Below, in pieces: positions 8,043 through 15,890 of a DNA stretch of 64,000 nt. The notes below the pieces were generated by a model, which did not search any database, had not been told where the DNA came from, and saw only the letters and a program-made list of their open reading frames with translations. Position numbers and translations under genes: made by a program. The stretch spans positions 2,728,001-2,792,000 of the forward strand of contig NC_014550.1 in NCBI RefSeq assembly GCF_000197735.1, written 5' to 3'. Source of the stretch: Glutamicibacter arilaitensis Re117 (GTDB lineage Bacteria > Actinomycetota > Actinomycetes > Actinomycetales > Micrococcaceae). Position 1 is the first letter of the stretch. Every line of letters begins with the position of its first letter.

Positions 8043-8828
8043 TTACTTCTTACCGGTGAAGACCGGCTTGCGCTTCTCTTGGAAGGATTTGAATCCTTCG
8101 GCATAGTCAGCGGTGTCGCACAGGGCTGCCTGGGCACGATTTTCAGTGCGCATGGAGTCCCACAGTCCCACGCGCTGGTCGCGGATTTCCTTGACCAGCT
8201 GCTTGGAAGCAACGAATGCCTGGGTGGCTCCTTGGGCTACCTTGGCGATGATTTCCTCGCCGCGCTCCGCCAGCTGCTCAGCGGGGAATGCCCGCGAGAA
8301 CAGACCAGAACGAACCGCTTCTGCCCCGGAGATCAATTCCGCGGTGTAGATCATGTCCAAGGTGCGGTGCGCGCCCAGGCGTTCGGTGAACAGCCAGTGT
8401 CCCCCGGAGTCCAAGGTTGCGCCGAGGTTGGCAAAGGGCGAGCCGATCTTGGCATTTTCAGCCACGTACACCACGTCCGTGGCGATCGCCAGGCCCAGTC
8501 CAACACCGAGGCATGCGCCCTGCACCAGTGCGAAGGTGGGTGCCGGGAAATTGGACATCTTTTCCAGCAGCGGCTGGACCTTGCCATCCAGATAGCCAAT
8601 GACATCATCATCGGCAGGGTTCACACCGGAAATGTCGCGTCCTGCGCAGAACCCGCGTCCTTCGCCGGAAAGCACCAAGGCTCGCACCGTTCCCTGCGCA
8701 ACGCCGGCTGCCGCCTGGTCGTAGGCTTCGGAGAGCTGCGCCAAGGCTTCTTCGTTCAGCGAGTTCATCTTCTGCGGTGCGTTGAGCACTACCTTGGCAA
8801 TGGAATCGCTAATCGTCAGTTCGATCAT
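8043..8828 (-). CDS. paaG: PaaG-like 1,2-epoxyphenylacetyl-CoA isomerase (crotonase family)
   Basis: Crotonase-fold protein of 261 aa, sixth gene of the paaABCDE-G run, 18 bases after paaE. The CoA-binding loop FCAGRDISG (60-68) and the oxyanion-hole region GACLGVGLGLAI (104-115) are clear. The two glutamates of true enoyl-CoA hydratases are absent: their positions fall in GVGLGLAI and SPFANLG. The single Asp140 in TLDSGGHW remains, as in PaaG, which isomerises the ring epoxide to the oxepin. Position and residues together favour PaaG over PaaF; an ordinary hydratase role is less likely. Start ATG 8828 with GGAAG upstream. Confidence 0.82.
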   Translation of the reverse strand: MIELTISDSIAKVVLNAPQKMNSLNEEALAQLSEAYDQAAAGVAQGTVRALVLSGEGRGFCAGRDISGVNPADDDVIGYLDGKVQPLLEKMSNFPAPTFALVQGACLGVGLGLAIATDVVYVAENAKIGSPFANLGATLDSGGHWLFTERLGAHRTLDMIYTAELISGAEAVRSGLFSRAFPAEQLAERGEEIIAKVAQGATQAFVASKQLVKEIRDQRVGLWDSMRTENRAQAALCDTADYAEGFKSFQEKRKPVFTGKK

Positions 8829-8846
8829 GAGTGCTTCCTGGCCTTC

Positions 8847-10007
8847 CTAGGCGTCGAAGTCGACGCTGAGCTTTTCGCTAGTTGGGTGGGACTGGCAGGT
8901 GAGCACGTATCCGGCTTCAACTTCCTCAGGTTCCAACGCGTAGTTCTCGGCCATGGTGACCGTACCGCAGGTGACCTTGGCACGACAGGTGCCGCATACT
9001 CCGCCGGCACAGGCGAATGGCACGTCTGGGCGCACGCGCAAGGCAGCGTTCAGCACGGTTTCGTTGGCGCGGACCGGGGACTTCACTTCGCCCTTGAGCC
9101 CATCGAGGTTGAAGCTGATCTCGTAGCTTTCCTCATTCTCATCCACTTCAACCGGGCGTCCGATATGACCCTGTGGCTTGGATGGCTCGCCGGTGGTGAA
9201 TAGCTCGAAACGCACCTTCTCGGCGGGAACTTCCAGGCTGGTCAGCTGGTCGCGGACCAGCTGCACCAGTTCGAATGGACCGCAAAGGAACCATTCATCC
9301 ACGTTCGGCGCCTGCACCACATGGGTCAGCAAGGTGGTCAACTTTTCTGCGTCGATGCGGCCCGAGAGCAACGGCGAGATGCGCTGTTCGCGGCTGAGCA
9401 CGTGGTGCAATGCCAGTCGCGAAGGGTAGCGGTCTTTCAGGTCAGCGAGTTCTTCAAGGAACATGACGTCCATGGCGGCCTTGTTCGCATAGATCAAGTC
9501 GAAGCGGGTCTGTTCGTTGGCTTCAAGGATCGTACGGGCAATGGCCAGTACCGGGGTGATGCCCGAGCCGGCGGCGACGGCCACAAAGCGGTCCTGCGCG
9601 GAGGTGTCGATGCTGGACGGGTCATTGATCTGGGTGAGCTTGTGCTTGGAGATGAAGGCACCGGCAGGACTCATCACATCAATCTGGTCTCCGGCTGCCA
9701 GCGATTCGTTGGCCCAGGTGGAGAACAAGCCGCCGAGGTCGCGCTTGATCGCTACCTTGATCTCGTCTCCGGTTGGAGCGGCGCAGATCGAGTAGGAACG
9801 GCGCAGCTCTACGAGCTCGCCTTCAGCGTTGGGGATTTCCTTGCGCAAGGCCACATACTGGCCGGCGACGTAGTCGTATTCTTCGCTCAGTTCCGCTGGA
9901 ATGGCGAAGCTGACTTCGATGGAGTCCTTGGTCAGCCGGCGTACGTTCGAGACGGTGAGCCGGTGGAAGGAAGCCCGGCGGCGGGTTGGAGCAGTTTGTT
10001 CGGTCAT
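8847..10007 (-). CDS. paaE: Phenylacetyl-CoA epoxidase reductase subunit PaaE
   Basis: Electron-transfer subunit feeding NADPH electrons to the PaaABC di-iron epoxidase. The start is ATG 10007, overlapping the paaD stop by four bases (ATGA); reading further upstream in this frame only shadows paaD. The 386 residues have an FAD domain (RRSYSICAAP), an NAD(P) domain (GSGITPVLAIART) and a C-terminal plant-type ferredoxin with C333, C338, C341 and C371 in CX4CX2CX29C spacing for the [2Fe-2S] cluster. This reductase-then-ferredoxin order is the PaaE architecture. Confidence 0.95.
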   Translation of the reverse strand: MTEQTAPTRRRASFHRLTVSNVRRLTKDSIEVSFAIPAELSEEYDYVAGQYVALRKEIPNAEGELVELRRSYSICAAPTGDEIKVAIKRDLGGLFSTWANESLAAGDQIDVMSPAGAFISKHKLTQINDPSSIDTSAQDRFVAVAAGSGITPVLAIARTILEANEQTRFDLIYANKAAMDVMFLEELADLKDRYPSRLALHHVLSREQRISPLLSGRIDAEKLTTLLTHVVQAPNVDEWFLCGPFELVQLVRDQLTSLEVPAEKVRFELFTTGEPSKPQGHIGRPVEVDENEESYEISFNLDGLKGEVKSPVRANETVLNAALRVRPDVPFACAGGVCGTCRAKVTCGTVTMAENYALEPEEVEAGYVLTCQSHPTSEKLSVDFDA

Positions 10008-10501
10008 GAGAGCACCTTGAAGTAGTCGAAGGGTTCCAAGCAGTCTTTGCAGGTGTACAGCGCTTTGCAGGAGGTCGAGGCGAAACGGGCCAGCTCGCGG
10101 GTGTTCAGCGAGTGGCAGCGCGGGCATTTCACGCTCATGCCCAGGGTGACCCGTCCGGCGTGGCCCTTTCCGGTAGGTGGGGCAATCCCATACTCTTCGA
10201 GTTTGGTCTTGCCTTCCTCGCTCATCCAGTCCGTTGACCAAGCTGGGGTCAGTACCAGCTTGACGTTGACCTTTTCGTATCCGGCATCTTTGAAAGCGGC
10301 GTACAGATCTTCATTGATGGCATCCATCGCCGGGCAACCTGAATAGGTCGGGGTGATGACTACCTGCACTGTTCCGTCCTCATCGAGGTCCACCTCGCGC
10401 AGGATTCCCAGGTCCGCAATGGACAGCACCGGGATTTCCGGGTCGGTCACTTTGGAGGCGATGGCGAACAGATCCTTGGCGTCAGCGATCGTATTGCTCA
10501 A
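10004..10501 (-). CDS. paaD: Phenylacetyl-CoA epoxidase assembly protein PaaD
   Basis: 165-residue protein with an N-terminal DUF59/MIP18-like domain (VTDPEIPVLSIADLGILR; TPTYSGCPAMD with Cys56) that is linked to Fe-S or di-iron cluster assembly, and a C-terminal zinc-ribbon-like segment with C126, C129, C145, C151 and C154. PaaD is needed for an active epoxidase though not part of the purified core complex. It is fourth in paaABCDE; start ATG 10501, end overlapping paaE by four bases. Confidence 0.94.
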   Translation of the reverse strand: MSNTIADAKDLFAIASKVTDPEIPVLSIADLGILREVDLDEDGTVQVVITPTYSGCPAMDAINEDLYAAFKDAGYEKVNVKLVLTPAWSTDWMSEEGKTKLEEYGIAPPTGKGHAGRVTLGMSVKCPRCHSLNTRELARFASTSCKALYTCKDCLEPFDYFKVLS

Positions 10502-10536
10502 GACTGCGTCCCCCTTTTCGGGCAGAAGTTGCGTGG

Positions 10537-11397
10537 TTACCAGCTGGCACCGGGATGCTTGCGGGCGAGAACTTGCATCTCTGCCAGCAGGTAGCCCAGG
10601 TGCTCGGAGTGCTCACCGCGGCGGCCATAGGCCATGGCTTGTCCGGTAGCCGGGATTTCCAAGCCGGCATCGGCCAGTACCGCGGTGATTTCTTCTTCCC
10701 ATGCTGCGCGCAGGGCCGATGGCAGCACGGCGATGTCCTGAAGATTCTGGTGCACCGCTTCATCGCGGAACATCTCATCGACGTATGGCCAGAGAATTTC
10801 CAGCGCATGGCGCATCTTGGCTGCCGATTCCTCGGTGCCCTGGCCCAGGCGGATGGTCCACTGGATCGCGTGGTCGCGGTGGTAGTCGACTTCCTTGACG
10901 GCCTTGGCCGAGATGGCGGCCAGCGTTTCATCCTTGGACTGCGTCAGCTGCTTGTACAGCAGGTTCTGGAAGATCGAAACGATCAGCTGGCGGATGATGG
11001 TCACGCCGAAGTGCCCGTTTGGCTGTTCCACGATCCACAGCGAAGTGAATTCTTCTTCCTCGCGCCAGTAGGCCAAGTCATCTTCGGTCTTGTCCCATGC
11101 CAGTCCTGCGTAGGTCAGGAACGAGCGGGCGTGGCCCAGGACGTCCAAGGCGATATTGCCCAGGGCAACATCTTCTTCCAGTTCTGGAGCACGCGAGATC
11201 CAGTGCGACATGCGCTGCGCCAGGATCAGGGCGTCATCGCCCAAGGTCAGCGCGTACTGCGCCACTTCGTCACTGGGCTTGACCCCGCCGACTGCAATGT
11301 CTTCCGGGCGCAGCGCGTTGCCCGGGGTGACGCGGGTGGCAGAAGCCAGCGCATCGCCGAAACTGTCGAGCTGGGCGTCGAGTTCTTCGTGCTTCAC
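10537..11397 (-). CDS. paaC: Phenylacetyl-CoA epoxidase structural subunit PaaC
   Basis: Ferritin-fold partner of PaaA, 286 aa. PaaC keeps the fold but not the catalytic di-iron site and forms the stable PaaAC core. Recognisable segments are VAQYALTLGDDALILAQRMS, ELEEDVALGNIALDVLGHAR and DYHRDHAIQWTIRLGQGTEE. The start codon is GTG (11397), sharing bases with the paaB stop (GTGA), so translation is probably coupled. The following paaD begins 35 bases after its stop. Confidence 0.95.
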   Translation of the reverse strand: MKHEELDAQLDSFGDALASATRVTPGNALRPEDIAVGGVKPSDEVAQYALTLGDDALILAQRMSHWISRAPELEEDVALGNIALDVLGHARSFLTYAGLAWDKTEDDLAYWREEEEFTSLWIVEQPNGHFGVTIIRQLIVSIFQNLLYKQLTQSKDETLAAISAKAVKEVDYHRDHAIQWTIRLGQGTEESAAKMRHALEILWPYVDEMFRDEAVHQNLQDIAVLPSALRAAWEEEITAVLADAGLEIPATGQAMAYGRRGEHSEHLGYLLAEMQVLARKHPGASW

Positions 11398-11684
11398 AGG
11401 TGCTTCACTCCCTCGCTGGCCTTGTAATAGGTCGCGTGGCGGTAGTCCTTGCCCTGGGGGGATTCGAAGAACGAATCCTTCTCATCCGGGTCGGAGCTGA
11501 TGATGTCGGTGGACTTCACAACCCACAGGGAGACGCCTTCATTGCGGCGGGTGTACAGATCGCGTGCGTTGCGCACTGCCATCTGGGCATCCGGTGCGTG
11601 CAGGGACCCTGCGTGGACGTGCGAGAGTCCACGGGAGGAACGGACAAATACTTCCCACAGGGGCCAATTGCTCTGTTGGCTCAT
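11394..11684 (-). CDS. paaB: Phenylacetyl-CoA epoxidase subunit PaaB
   Basis: Small bridging subunit of the ring epoxidase, 96 aa, that links PaaAC units. The start is ATG 11684 (MSQQSNWPLWEVFVRS); codons further upstream lie inside paaA and are rejected. Diagnostic segments are WPLWEVFVRSSRGLSHVH, HAPDAQMAVRNARDLYTRR and the C-terminal DYRHATYYKASEG. It begins one base after the paaA stop and ends in a GTGA overlap with paaC. Confidence 0.95.
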   Translation of the reverse strand: MSQQSNWPLWEVFVRSSRGLSHVHAGSLHAPDAQMAVRNARDLYTRRNEGVSLWVVKSTDIISSDPDEKDSFFESPQGKDYRHATYYKASEGVKHL

Positions 11685-11685
11685 G

Positions 11686-12672
11686 CTAGGCGACCTCACT
11701 TTGTGCTTGTTTTGCTGCGTATGCTGCGGCTGCTTCACGGACCCAGGCACCTTCGCGGTGCGCTTCACGGCGGCGCTCCAGGCGCTGTGCGTTGGCCGGG
11801 CCGTTGCCCTTGATCACTGCCATGAATTCATCCCAGTTCAGATCCTTGTGGATCCACTGCTTCTTTTCTTCATCGAAGTGCAGCTCGGGGTCTGGCAGGG
11901 TCAGGCCAAGGACCTTGACCTGTTCGGCGATCATGCCAACGAAGCGCTGGCGCAATTCGTCATTGGAGAAACGCTTGATCTTCCAGGCCATGGACTGCTG
12001 GGAGTTTGGCGACTGGTCATCTGGCGGACCGAACATCATCAGGGAGGGCTCGTAGAAGCGGTTGATGGCATCCTGTGCCATCTTCTTCTGCGCGTCGGTT
12101 CCGCGGGAGAGCGAGAGCAGGATTTCGAAGCCCTGGCGCTGGTGGAAGGATTCTTCCTTGCACACGCGGACCATGGCGCGGCCGTAGGGGCCGTAGGAGG
12201 CGCGGCACAGCGGAACCTGGTTGGCGATGGCTGCACCATCGACCAGCCAGCCGATAGCACCCATATCTGCCCAGGTGCGTGCCGGGTAGTTGAAGATCGA
12301 GGAGTATTTGGCCTTGCCTGACAGCAGCTGCTCGTTGTACTCATCGCGGGTGGTGCCCAGGGTCTCGGCAGCCGAGTAGAGGTAGAGTCCGTGACCGGCT
12401 TCGTCCTGCACCTTGGCCATCAAGATGGACTTGCGCTTCAGCGATGGAGCACGGGTGATCCAGTTGGCCTCAGGCTGCATGCCGATGATTTCGGAGTGCG
12501 CGTGCTGGGAGATCTGGCGGCTGAGGGTCTTGCGGTACTTCTCAGGCATCCAGTCGCGTGGTTCGACGCGTGAATCCTGATCAATCAACGCGTCGAAACG
12601 CGCTAGGGACTGCTCTTCTTCGTAGCTCGGGACGGCACTTAGTCCCGGCTCCTGCGGTGTGGTCGGGGCCAT
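11686..12672 (-). CDS. paaA: Phenylacetyl-CoA epoxidase catalytic subunit PaaA
   Basis: Di-iron monooxygenase subunit that converts phenylacetyl-CoA to its ring-1,2-epoxide; first gene of the operon, 328 aa. Likely iron ligands lie in HSEIIG (E61), QDEAGHG (E91, H94) and KEESFHQRQ (E173/E174, H177). Start ATG 12672 with GAGGTGA upstream. An almost perfect palindrome of PaaR type lies 27 bases upstream of the start, so the operon is probably repressed by PaaR and induced by phenylacetyl-CoA. Confidence 0.96.
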   Translation of the reverse strand: MAPTTPQEPGLSAVPSYEEEQSLARFDALIDQDSRVEPRDWMPEKYRKTLSRQISQHAHSEIIGMQPEANWITRAPSLKRKSILMAKVQDEAGHGLYLYSAAETLGTTRDEYNEQLLSGKAKYSSIFNYPARTWADMGAIGWLVDGAAIANQVPLCRASYGPYGRAMVRVCKEESFHQRQGFEILLSLSRGTDAQKKMAQDAINRFYEPSLMMFGPPDDQSPNSQQSMAWKIKRFSNDELRQRFVGMIAEQVKVLGLTLPDPELHFDEEKKQWIHKDLNWDEFMAVIKGNGPANAQRLERRREAHREGAWVREAAAAYAAKQAQSEVA

Positions 12673-12698
12673 GGGTTCACCTCATCGAAAACAAATTA

Positions 12699-12722
12699 CA
12701 TACTGACCGTTCGTTCAGTATG
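12699..12722. promoter_or_regulatory. PaaR-type operator in front of paaABCDE
   Basis: Perfect 8-base arms CATACTGA / TCAGTATG around CCGTTCGT. Related dyads precede paaI, paaZ and paaJ. It matches the form of the Corynebacterium glutamicum PaaR box as I recall it (half-sites ACTNACCG and CGGTNAGT around NNCGNN). It lies between the paaA start and the doxX terminus, where the paaA promoter must be. Confidence 0.8.
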
Positions 12723-12815
12723 TCAGAGTGCGCTCGATCACGTCAACATGACGCCGCCAGTTAAACGCAACAAGCGTCCGAGAGTGGACTCTCGAAGGCT
12801 TATTGAAAGCAATGG

Positions 12816-13265
12816 CTAGGCGTTGACGAGCACCTTGTTGGACTGCTGGTTCTTGAAGATCAAGGCGTCAAGCGAGATGCGGCCTGGACCAACCAGGAAC
12901 AGGGCCAACGCGCCGGCAGCCAAGGCCAGAACCAGCTCGAAGCCGCCATTCTCAACGAAGACACCGGCGGGCGCGTGGATCATGAACAGCGCAGCAACCA
13001 TCTGCAGTCCCAGCAGGCCGGCGAAGACGCGGGTTAGCAGGCCGAGGATGATGGCCGCGCCGCCGACGATTTCAAGAGTCGCAGCTACTGGCGCGATAAG
13101 TCCGGCAGCTGGAACGCCCATCTGGCCGAAGGCCGCGGTGGTTCCTTCGATGGTGTACTGGAAGAACTTCTGCCACCCATGTGCCAGGAAGAGGAATCCG
13201 AAAGCCAGGCGCAGCAAGATTCGTGCCGCGACCTGCAGGCATGGGTTGTTAGCAAGGGTATTCAT
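12816..13265 (-). CDS. DoxX-family membrane protein
   Basis: Four-helix membrane protein of the DoxX family, 149 aa, with the typical first segment LLRLAFGFLFLAHGWQKFF and later helices (LEIVGGAAIILGLLTRVFAGLL, LVLALAAGALALFLVG). ATG 13265 is preferred over a TTG six bases upstream because GGAG lies seven bases before it. DoxX proteins are quinone-linked or of unknown function and are often tied to redox stress. Although it lies just upstream of paaA, the PaaR operator lies between its stop and the paaA start, so it looks like a separate unit. Confidence 0.82.
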   Translation of the reverse strand: MNTLANNPCLQVAARILLRLAFGFLFLAHGWQKFFQYTIEGTTAAFGQMGVPAAGLIAPVAATLEIVGGAAIILGLLTRVFAGLLGLQMVAALFMIHAPAGVFVENGGFELVLALAAGALALFLVGPGRISLDALIFKNQQSNKVLVNA

Positions 13266-13393
13266 GGTCAAGCTCCTAAGTATTTACGACAGCGGGATAT
13301 CCCCGTTTTGCTTTGCTTCAACCTTATCGAGGATAGCTTGAAGCTTCAACCATATGAATATTCTTGACGCAGTAACCTTCATACAAGAAAAAG

Positions 13394-13436
13394 CCGTGCG
13401 GCCGGCCCCAGCAGTGAGCTGGGACCGGCCGCACGG
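13394..13436 (-). terminator. Intrinsic terminator after the amino-acid ABC transporter
   Basis: Arms CCGTGCGGCCGG...CAGC / GCTG...CCGGCCGCACGG, 19 bases each with one mismatch, followed on the minus strand by CTTTTTCTTG. It lies 30 bases after the ATPase stop. Confidence 0.9.
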
Positions 13437-13465
13437 ACCAATGCTGGGCACAAGCCCTTGGGGCG

Positions 13466-14221
13466 CTAGAGCACCTTGGACAAGAAGTCCTGGGTACGTT
13501 CCTGCTGCGGGTTACCGAACAGCTGCTCGGGATCTCCCTGCTCGCACACCACACCGTCAGCCATGAAGATGACACGGTCACCGACTTCGCGGGCAAAGCC
13601 CATCTCGTGGGTTACCAGCACCATGGTCATGCCCGAATCAGCCAGCTCCTTGATGACCTGGAGAACTTCTCCGACCATTTCCGGGTCCAGCGCACTGGTG
13701 GCCTCATCGAAGAGCATGATCCCCGGAGCCATGGCCAGAGCGCGGGCAATGGCCACACGCTGCTTCTGTCCACCGGAGAGCGAAGCCGGGCGGGCATTAG
13801 CCTTATCGCGCAGACCCACTCGCTCCAGCAACTCCAGCGCACGTTCGCGGGCCTGGGACTTGCTCATCTTCTTGAGCTCAACCGGGGCCAGCATGATGTT
13901 CTCTGCAACCGTCATATGCGGGAACAGGTTGAAGTGCTGGAACACCATGCCCACATGCCGGCGCACCTCATTGATATCCACTTTCGGGTCGGTGACATCA
14001 AAGCCATCGACAATCACCTGGCCCGAGGTGATGTCCTCGAGCTTGTTCAGGCAGCGAAGCAAGGTTGACTTGCCGGAGCCCGAAGGACCGATCACGCACA
14101 CCACTTCGCCTTCACGCACATCCATGTCGATGCCCTTGAGGACATTATTGGAGCCAAAGGACTTATGCAGGTCCTTAACCTGGATCTTCACGTTGGAGCT
14201 TTGCTCAGTTACGGTGCTCAC
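13466..14221 (-). CDS. Polar amino-acid ABC transporter ATPase (GlnQ type)
   Basis: ATP-binding subunit of a glutamine/polar amino-acid importer, 251 aa. Walker A is [12 protein letters not shown], the signature is [16 protein letters not shown], Walker B is [15 protein letters not shown] and the switch His is in [12 protein letters not shown]. The start GTG (14221) overlaps the stop of the fused binding-protein/permease gene (GTGA), so the two form one coupled operon. A strong terminator follows. Confidence 0.93.
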   Translation of the reverse strand: MSTVTEQSSNVKIQVKDLHKSFGSNNVLKGIDMDVREGEVVCVIGPSGSGKSTLLRCLNKLEDITSGQVIVDGFDVTDPKVDINEVRRHVGMVFQHFNLFPHMTVAENIMLAPVELKKMSKSQARERALELLERVGLRDKANARPASLSGGQKQRVAIARALAMAPGIMLFDEATSALDPEMVGEVLQVIKELADSGMTMVLVTHEMGFAREVGDRVIFMADGVVCEQGDPEQLFGNPQQERTQDFLSKVL

Positions 14222-15687
14222 TTGTTGAACCTCCGATCGGCATAATTTGCCAACTTGGTCAGGGCCATGATGGCGATGAAGTAGATGATGCCCACGATCA
14301 ACAGCGTCTCAGTAACTCGGAAGTTCGCTGCGTAGATCTGCTGGCCCTGGTAGAGCAGCTCGGTAAATCCGATAGCCAGCAGCAGTGAGGAGTCCTTCAG
14401 GCTGATGATCAACTGGTTGATCAATGACGGGGTCATCATCTTGAAAGCCTGCGGGATCACGACCTTTTGCATCGACTTGCCGTAGCCCAGACCCAGCGAC
14501 CTGGATGCTTCCAGCTGGCCTGGATCCACCGACTGGATACCACCACGGACAATTTCAGCGACATAAGCGCCAGCGTTCAGCGACAGGGTCAGCACACCTG
14601 CAGTCCAGACGCTGATCTCCCATCCGGTGAGCTGCGGCAGGCCGAAGTAGAACATGAACGCCCACAGCAGCAACGGGGTGCCGCGGAAAATATTCACGAA
14701 GGTCGTAGCGATACCGCGCAACACGATGTTGCCCGAGATCTTCATGAAGCCGAAGACCAGGCCCAAGGCCATGGCAATCGCGAAGGAGATCGCCGTGACC
14801 AGCAGGGTGTGCCACAGACCGGTCATCAATGCCGGCATGGATTTGACCAGCAGGTCAAAGAAGTTGCCCGGGGTGCTCGCGGTGGGATCTGCCAGGTAGG
14901 AATCCAAGATCTGGTCGTATTCGCCACTGGCCTTCAGCTCGGCCAGGCCGTCGTTGAAGGCAGCCAGCAAGGCGGTGTTCTCGCCCCTGTTCACTGCGAA
15001 GCCATAGGAACCGCCTGGCACCCTATCGGTGACGGTCTTCAGGCCATTGCCCTGGGCAATGCCGTAGGCCAGCACCGGGTAGTCATCGAAGACGGCAACG
15101 GCTGAACCGGCCTTGACCGATTCATACATGGTCGCCGACTGGTCCAAGGACTTGACCTTGAAACCGTATTCTTTCGCGATGGACTTGGCGTAGCTCTCAC
15201 CCTCGGCACCAGTTTTGGCGACAACCGTCTTGCCCTTCAAATCCTCGTAGCTGGTGATGTCTTCGTTGTTCGCGGCAACAGCCATCTGCACGCCGGACTC
15301 GAAGTAAGGCTCGGAGAAGTCATAGATCTCCTTGCGCTCATCGGTAATCGACATGCCGGCAATGACGCCATCAACCTGGTTGGAGGACAGTGCGGCCAAG
15401 GCGGCGTTGAAGCCCAGTGACCGGATTTCAACTTCAAATCCCTGGTCTTCGGCGATCGCGCGCAAAAGATCCATATCGATACCGGTCAGTTCACCGTCCT
15501 GGCGGAACTCAAACGGTGCGAAAGTCGTATCGGTGCCGATGACGTAAGTCTGGCCCTCGACGCTTTCACTGCTTTGAGCCAGGGCTGAAGGTGCTCCAAC
15601 GACCACGGCCATCAAACCGATGGCAGCGGCGGCTATCCACCTTCTCAGGTGCCCGGTGCGGGCAACTATTCTCTTCTTCTTTTCCAC
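14218..15687 (-). CDS. Amino-acid ABC transporter: fused substrate-binding protein and permease
   Basis: 489 aa. A signal/anchor segment ([21 protein letters not shown]) is followed by an SBP type-3 domain (about 45-265; [35 protein letters not shown]) and, after a linker, a five-helix permease domain of the His/Glu/Gln family (about 285-485) with the EAA-like loop [22 protein letters not shown]. This gives one chain with both the extracellular ligand-binding and transmembrane functions. Such fusions are known in Gram-positive GlnP systems. The start is GTG 15687 without an obvious strong ribosome site. Substrate (Gln, Glu or His) cannot be settled from sequence. Confidence 0.9.
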   Translation of the reverse strand: MEKKKRIVARTGHLRRWIAAAAIGLMAVVVGAPSALAQSSESVEGQTYVIGTDTTFAPFEFRQDGELTGIDMDLLRAIAEDQGFEVEIRSLGFNAALAALSSNQVDGVIAGMSITDERKEIYDFSEPYFESGVQMAVAANNEDITSYEDLKGKTVVAKTGAEGESYAKSIAKEYGFKVKSLDQSATMYESVKAGSAVAVFDDYPVLAYGIAQGNGLKTVTDRVPGGSYGFAVNRGENTALLAAFNDGLAELKASGEYDQILDSYLADPTASTPGNFFDLLVKSMPALMTGLWHTLLVTAISFAIAMALGLVFGFMKISGNIVLRGIATTFVNIFRGTPLLLWAFMFYFGLPQLTGWEISVWTAGVLTLSLNAGAYVAEIVRGGIQSVDPGQLEASRSLGLGYGKSMQKVVIPQAFKMMTPSLINQLIISLKDSSLLLAIGFTELLYQGQQIYAANFRVTETLLIVGIIYFIAIMALTKLANYADRRFNK

Positions 15688-15890
15688 TGATGTATCGCTT
15701 TCTCGTGCTGAAGGGCGCTAGGCCCAAGGTGCAGATGATACGTTCTGCCTGCAAGCCTAGGACTATTAAAGCCCAGCCGGTAGCCCACACCCCGCGTGGA
15801 CTTGCATCGTTATTCGTTTGAAACCGCTGATCTGTCCGCGCTGAGCATAGCTTGTCCCTTACAAGGCCAACTGTGGGATTGAATAGGGGT

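Noticed and set aside
8007..9203. 398-codon plus-strand ORF
   Set aside because: Antisense to paaG and paaE and covers the terminator at 7990-8026.
8847..10241. 464-aa reading of PaaE extending over paaD
   Set aside because: The first 78 residues are an out-of-frame shadow of paaD; the ATG at 10007 with ATGA overlap is the natural start.
12779..12794. Small hairpin CGAGAGT/ACTCTCG after the doxX gene
   Set aside because: Short arms, two-base loop and no T tract; could be chance.
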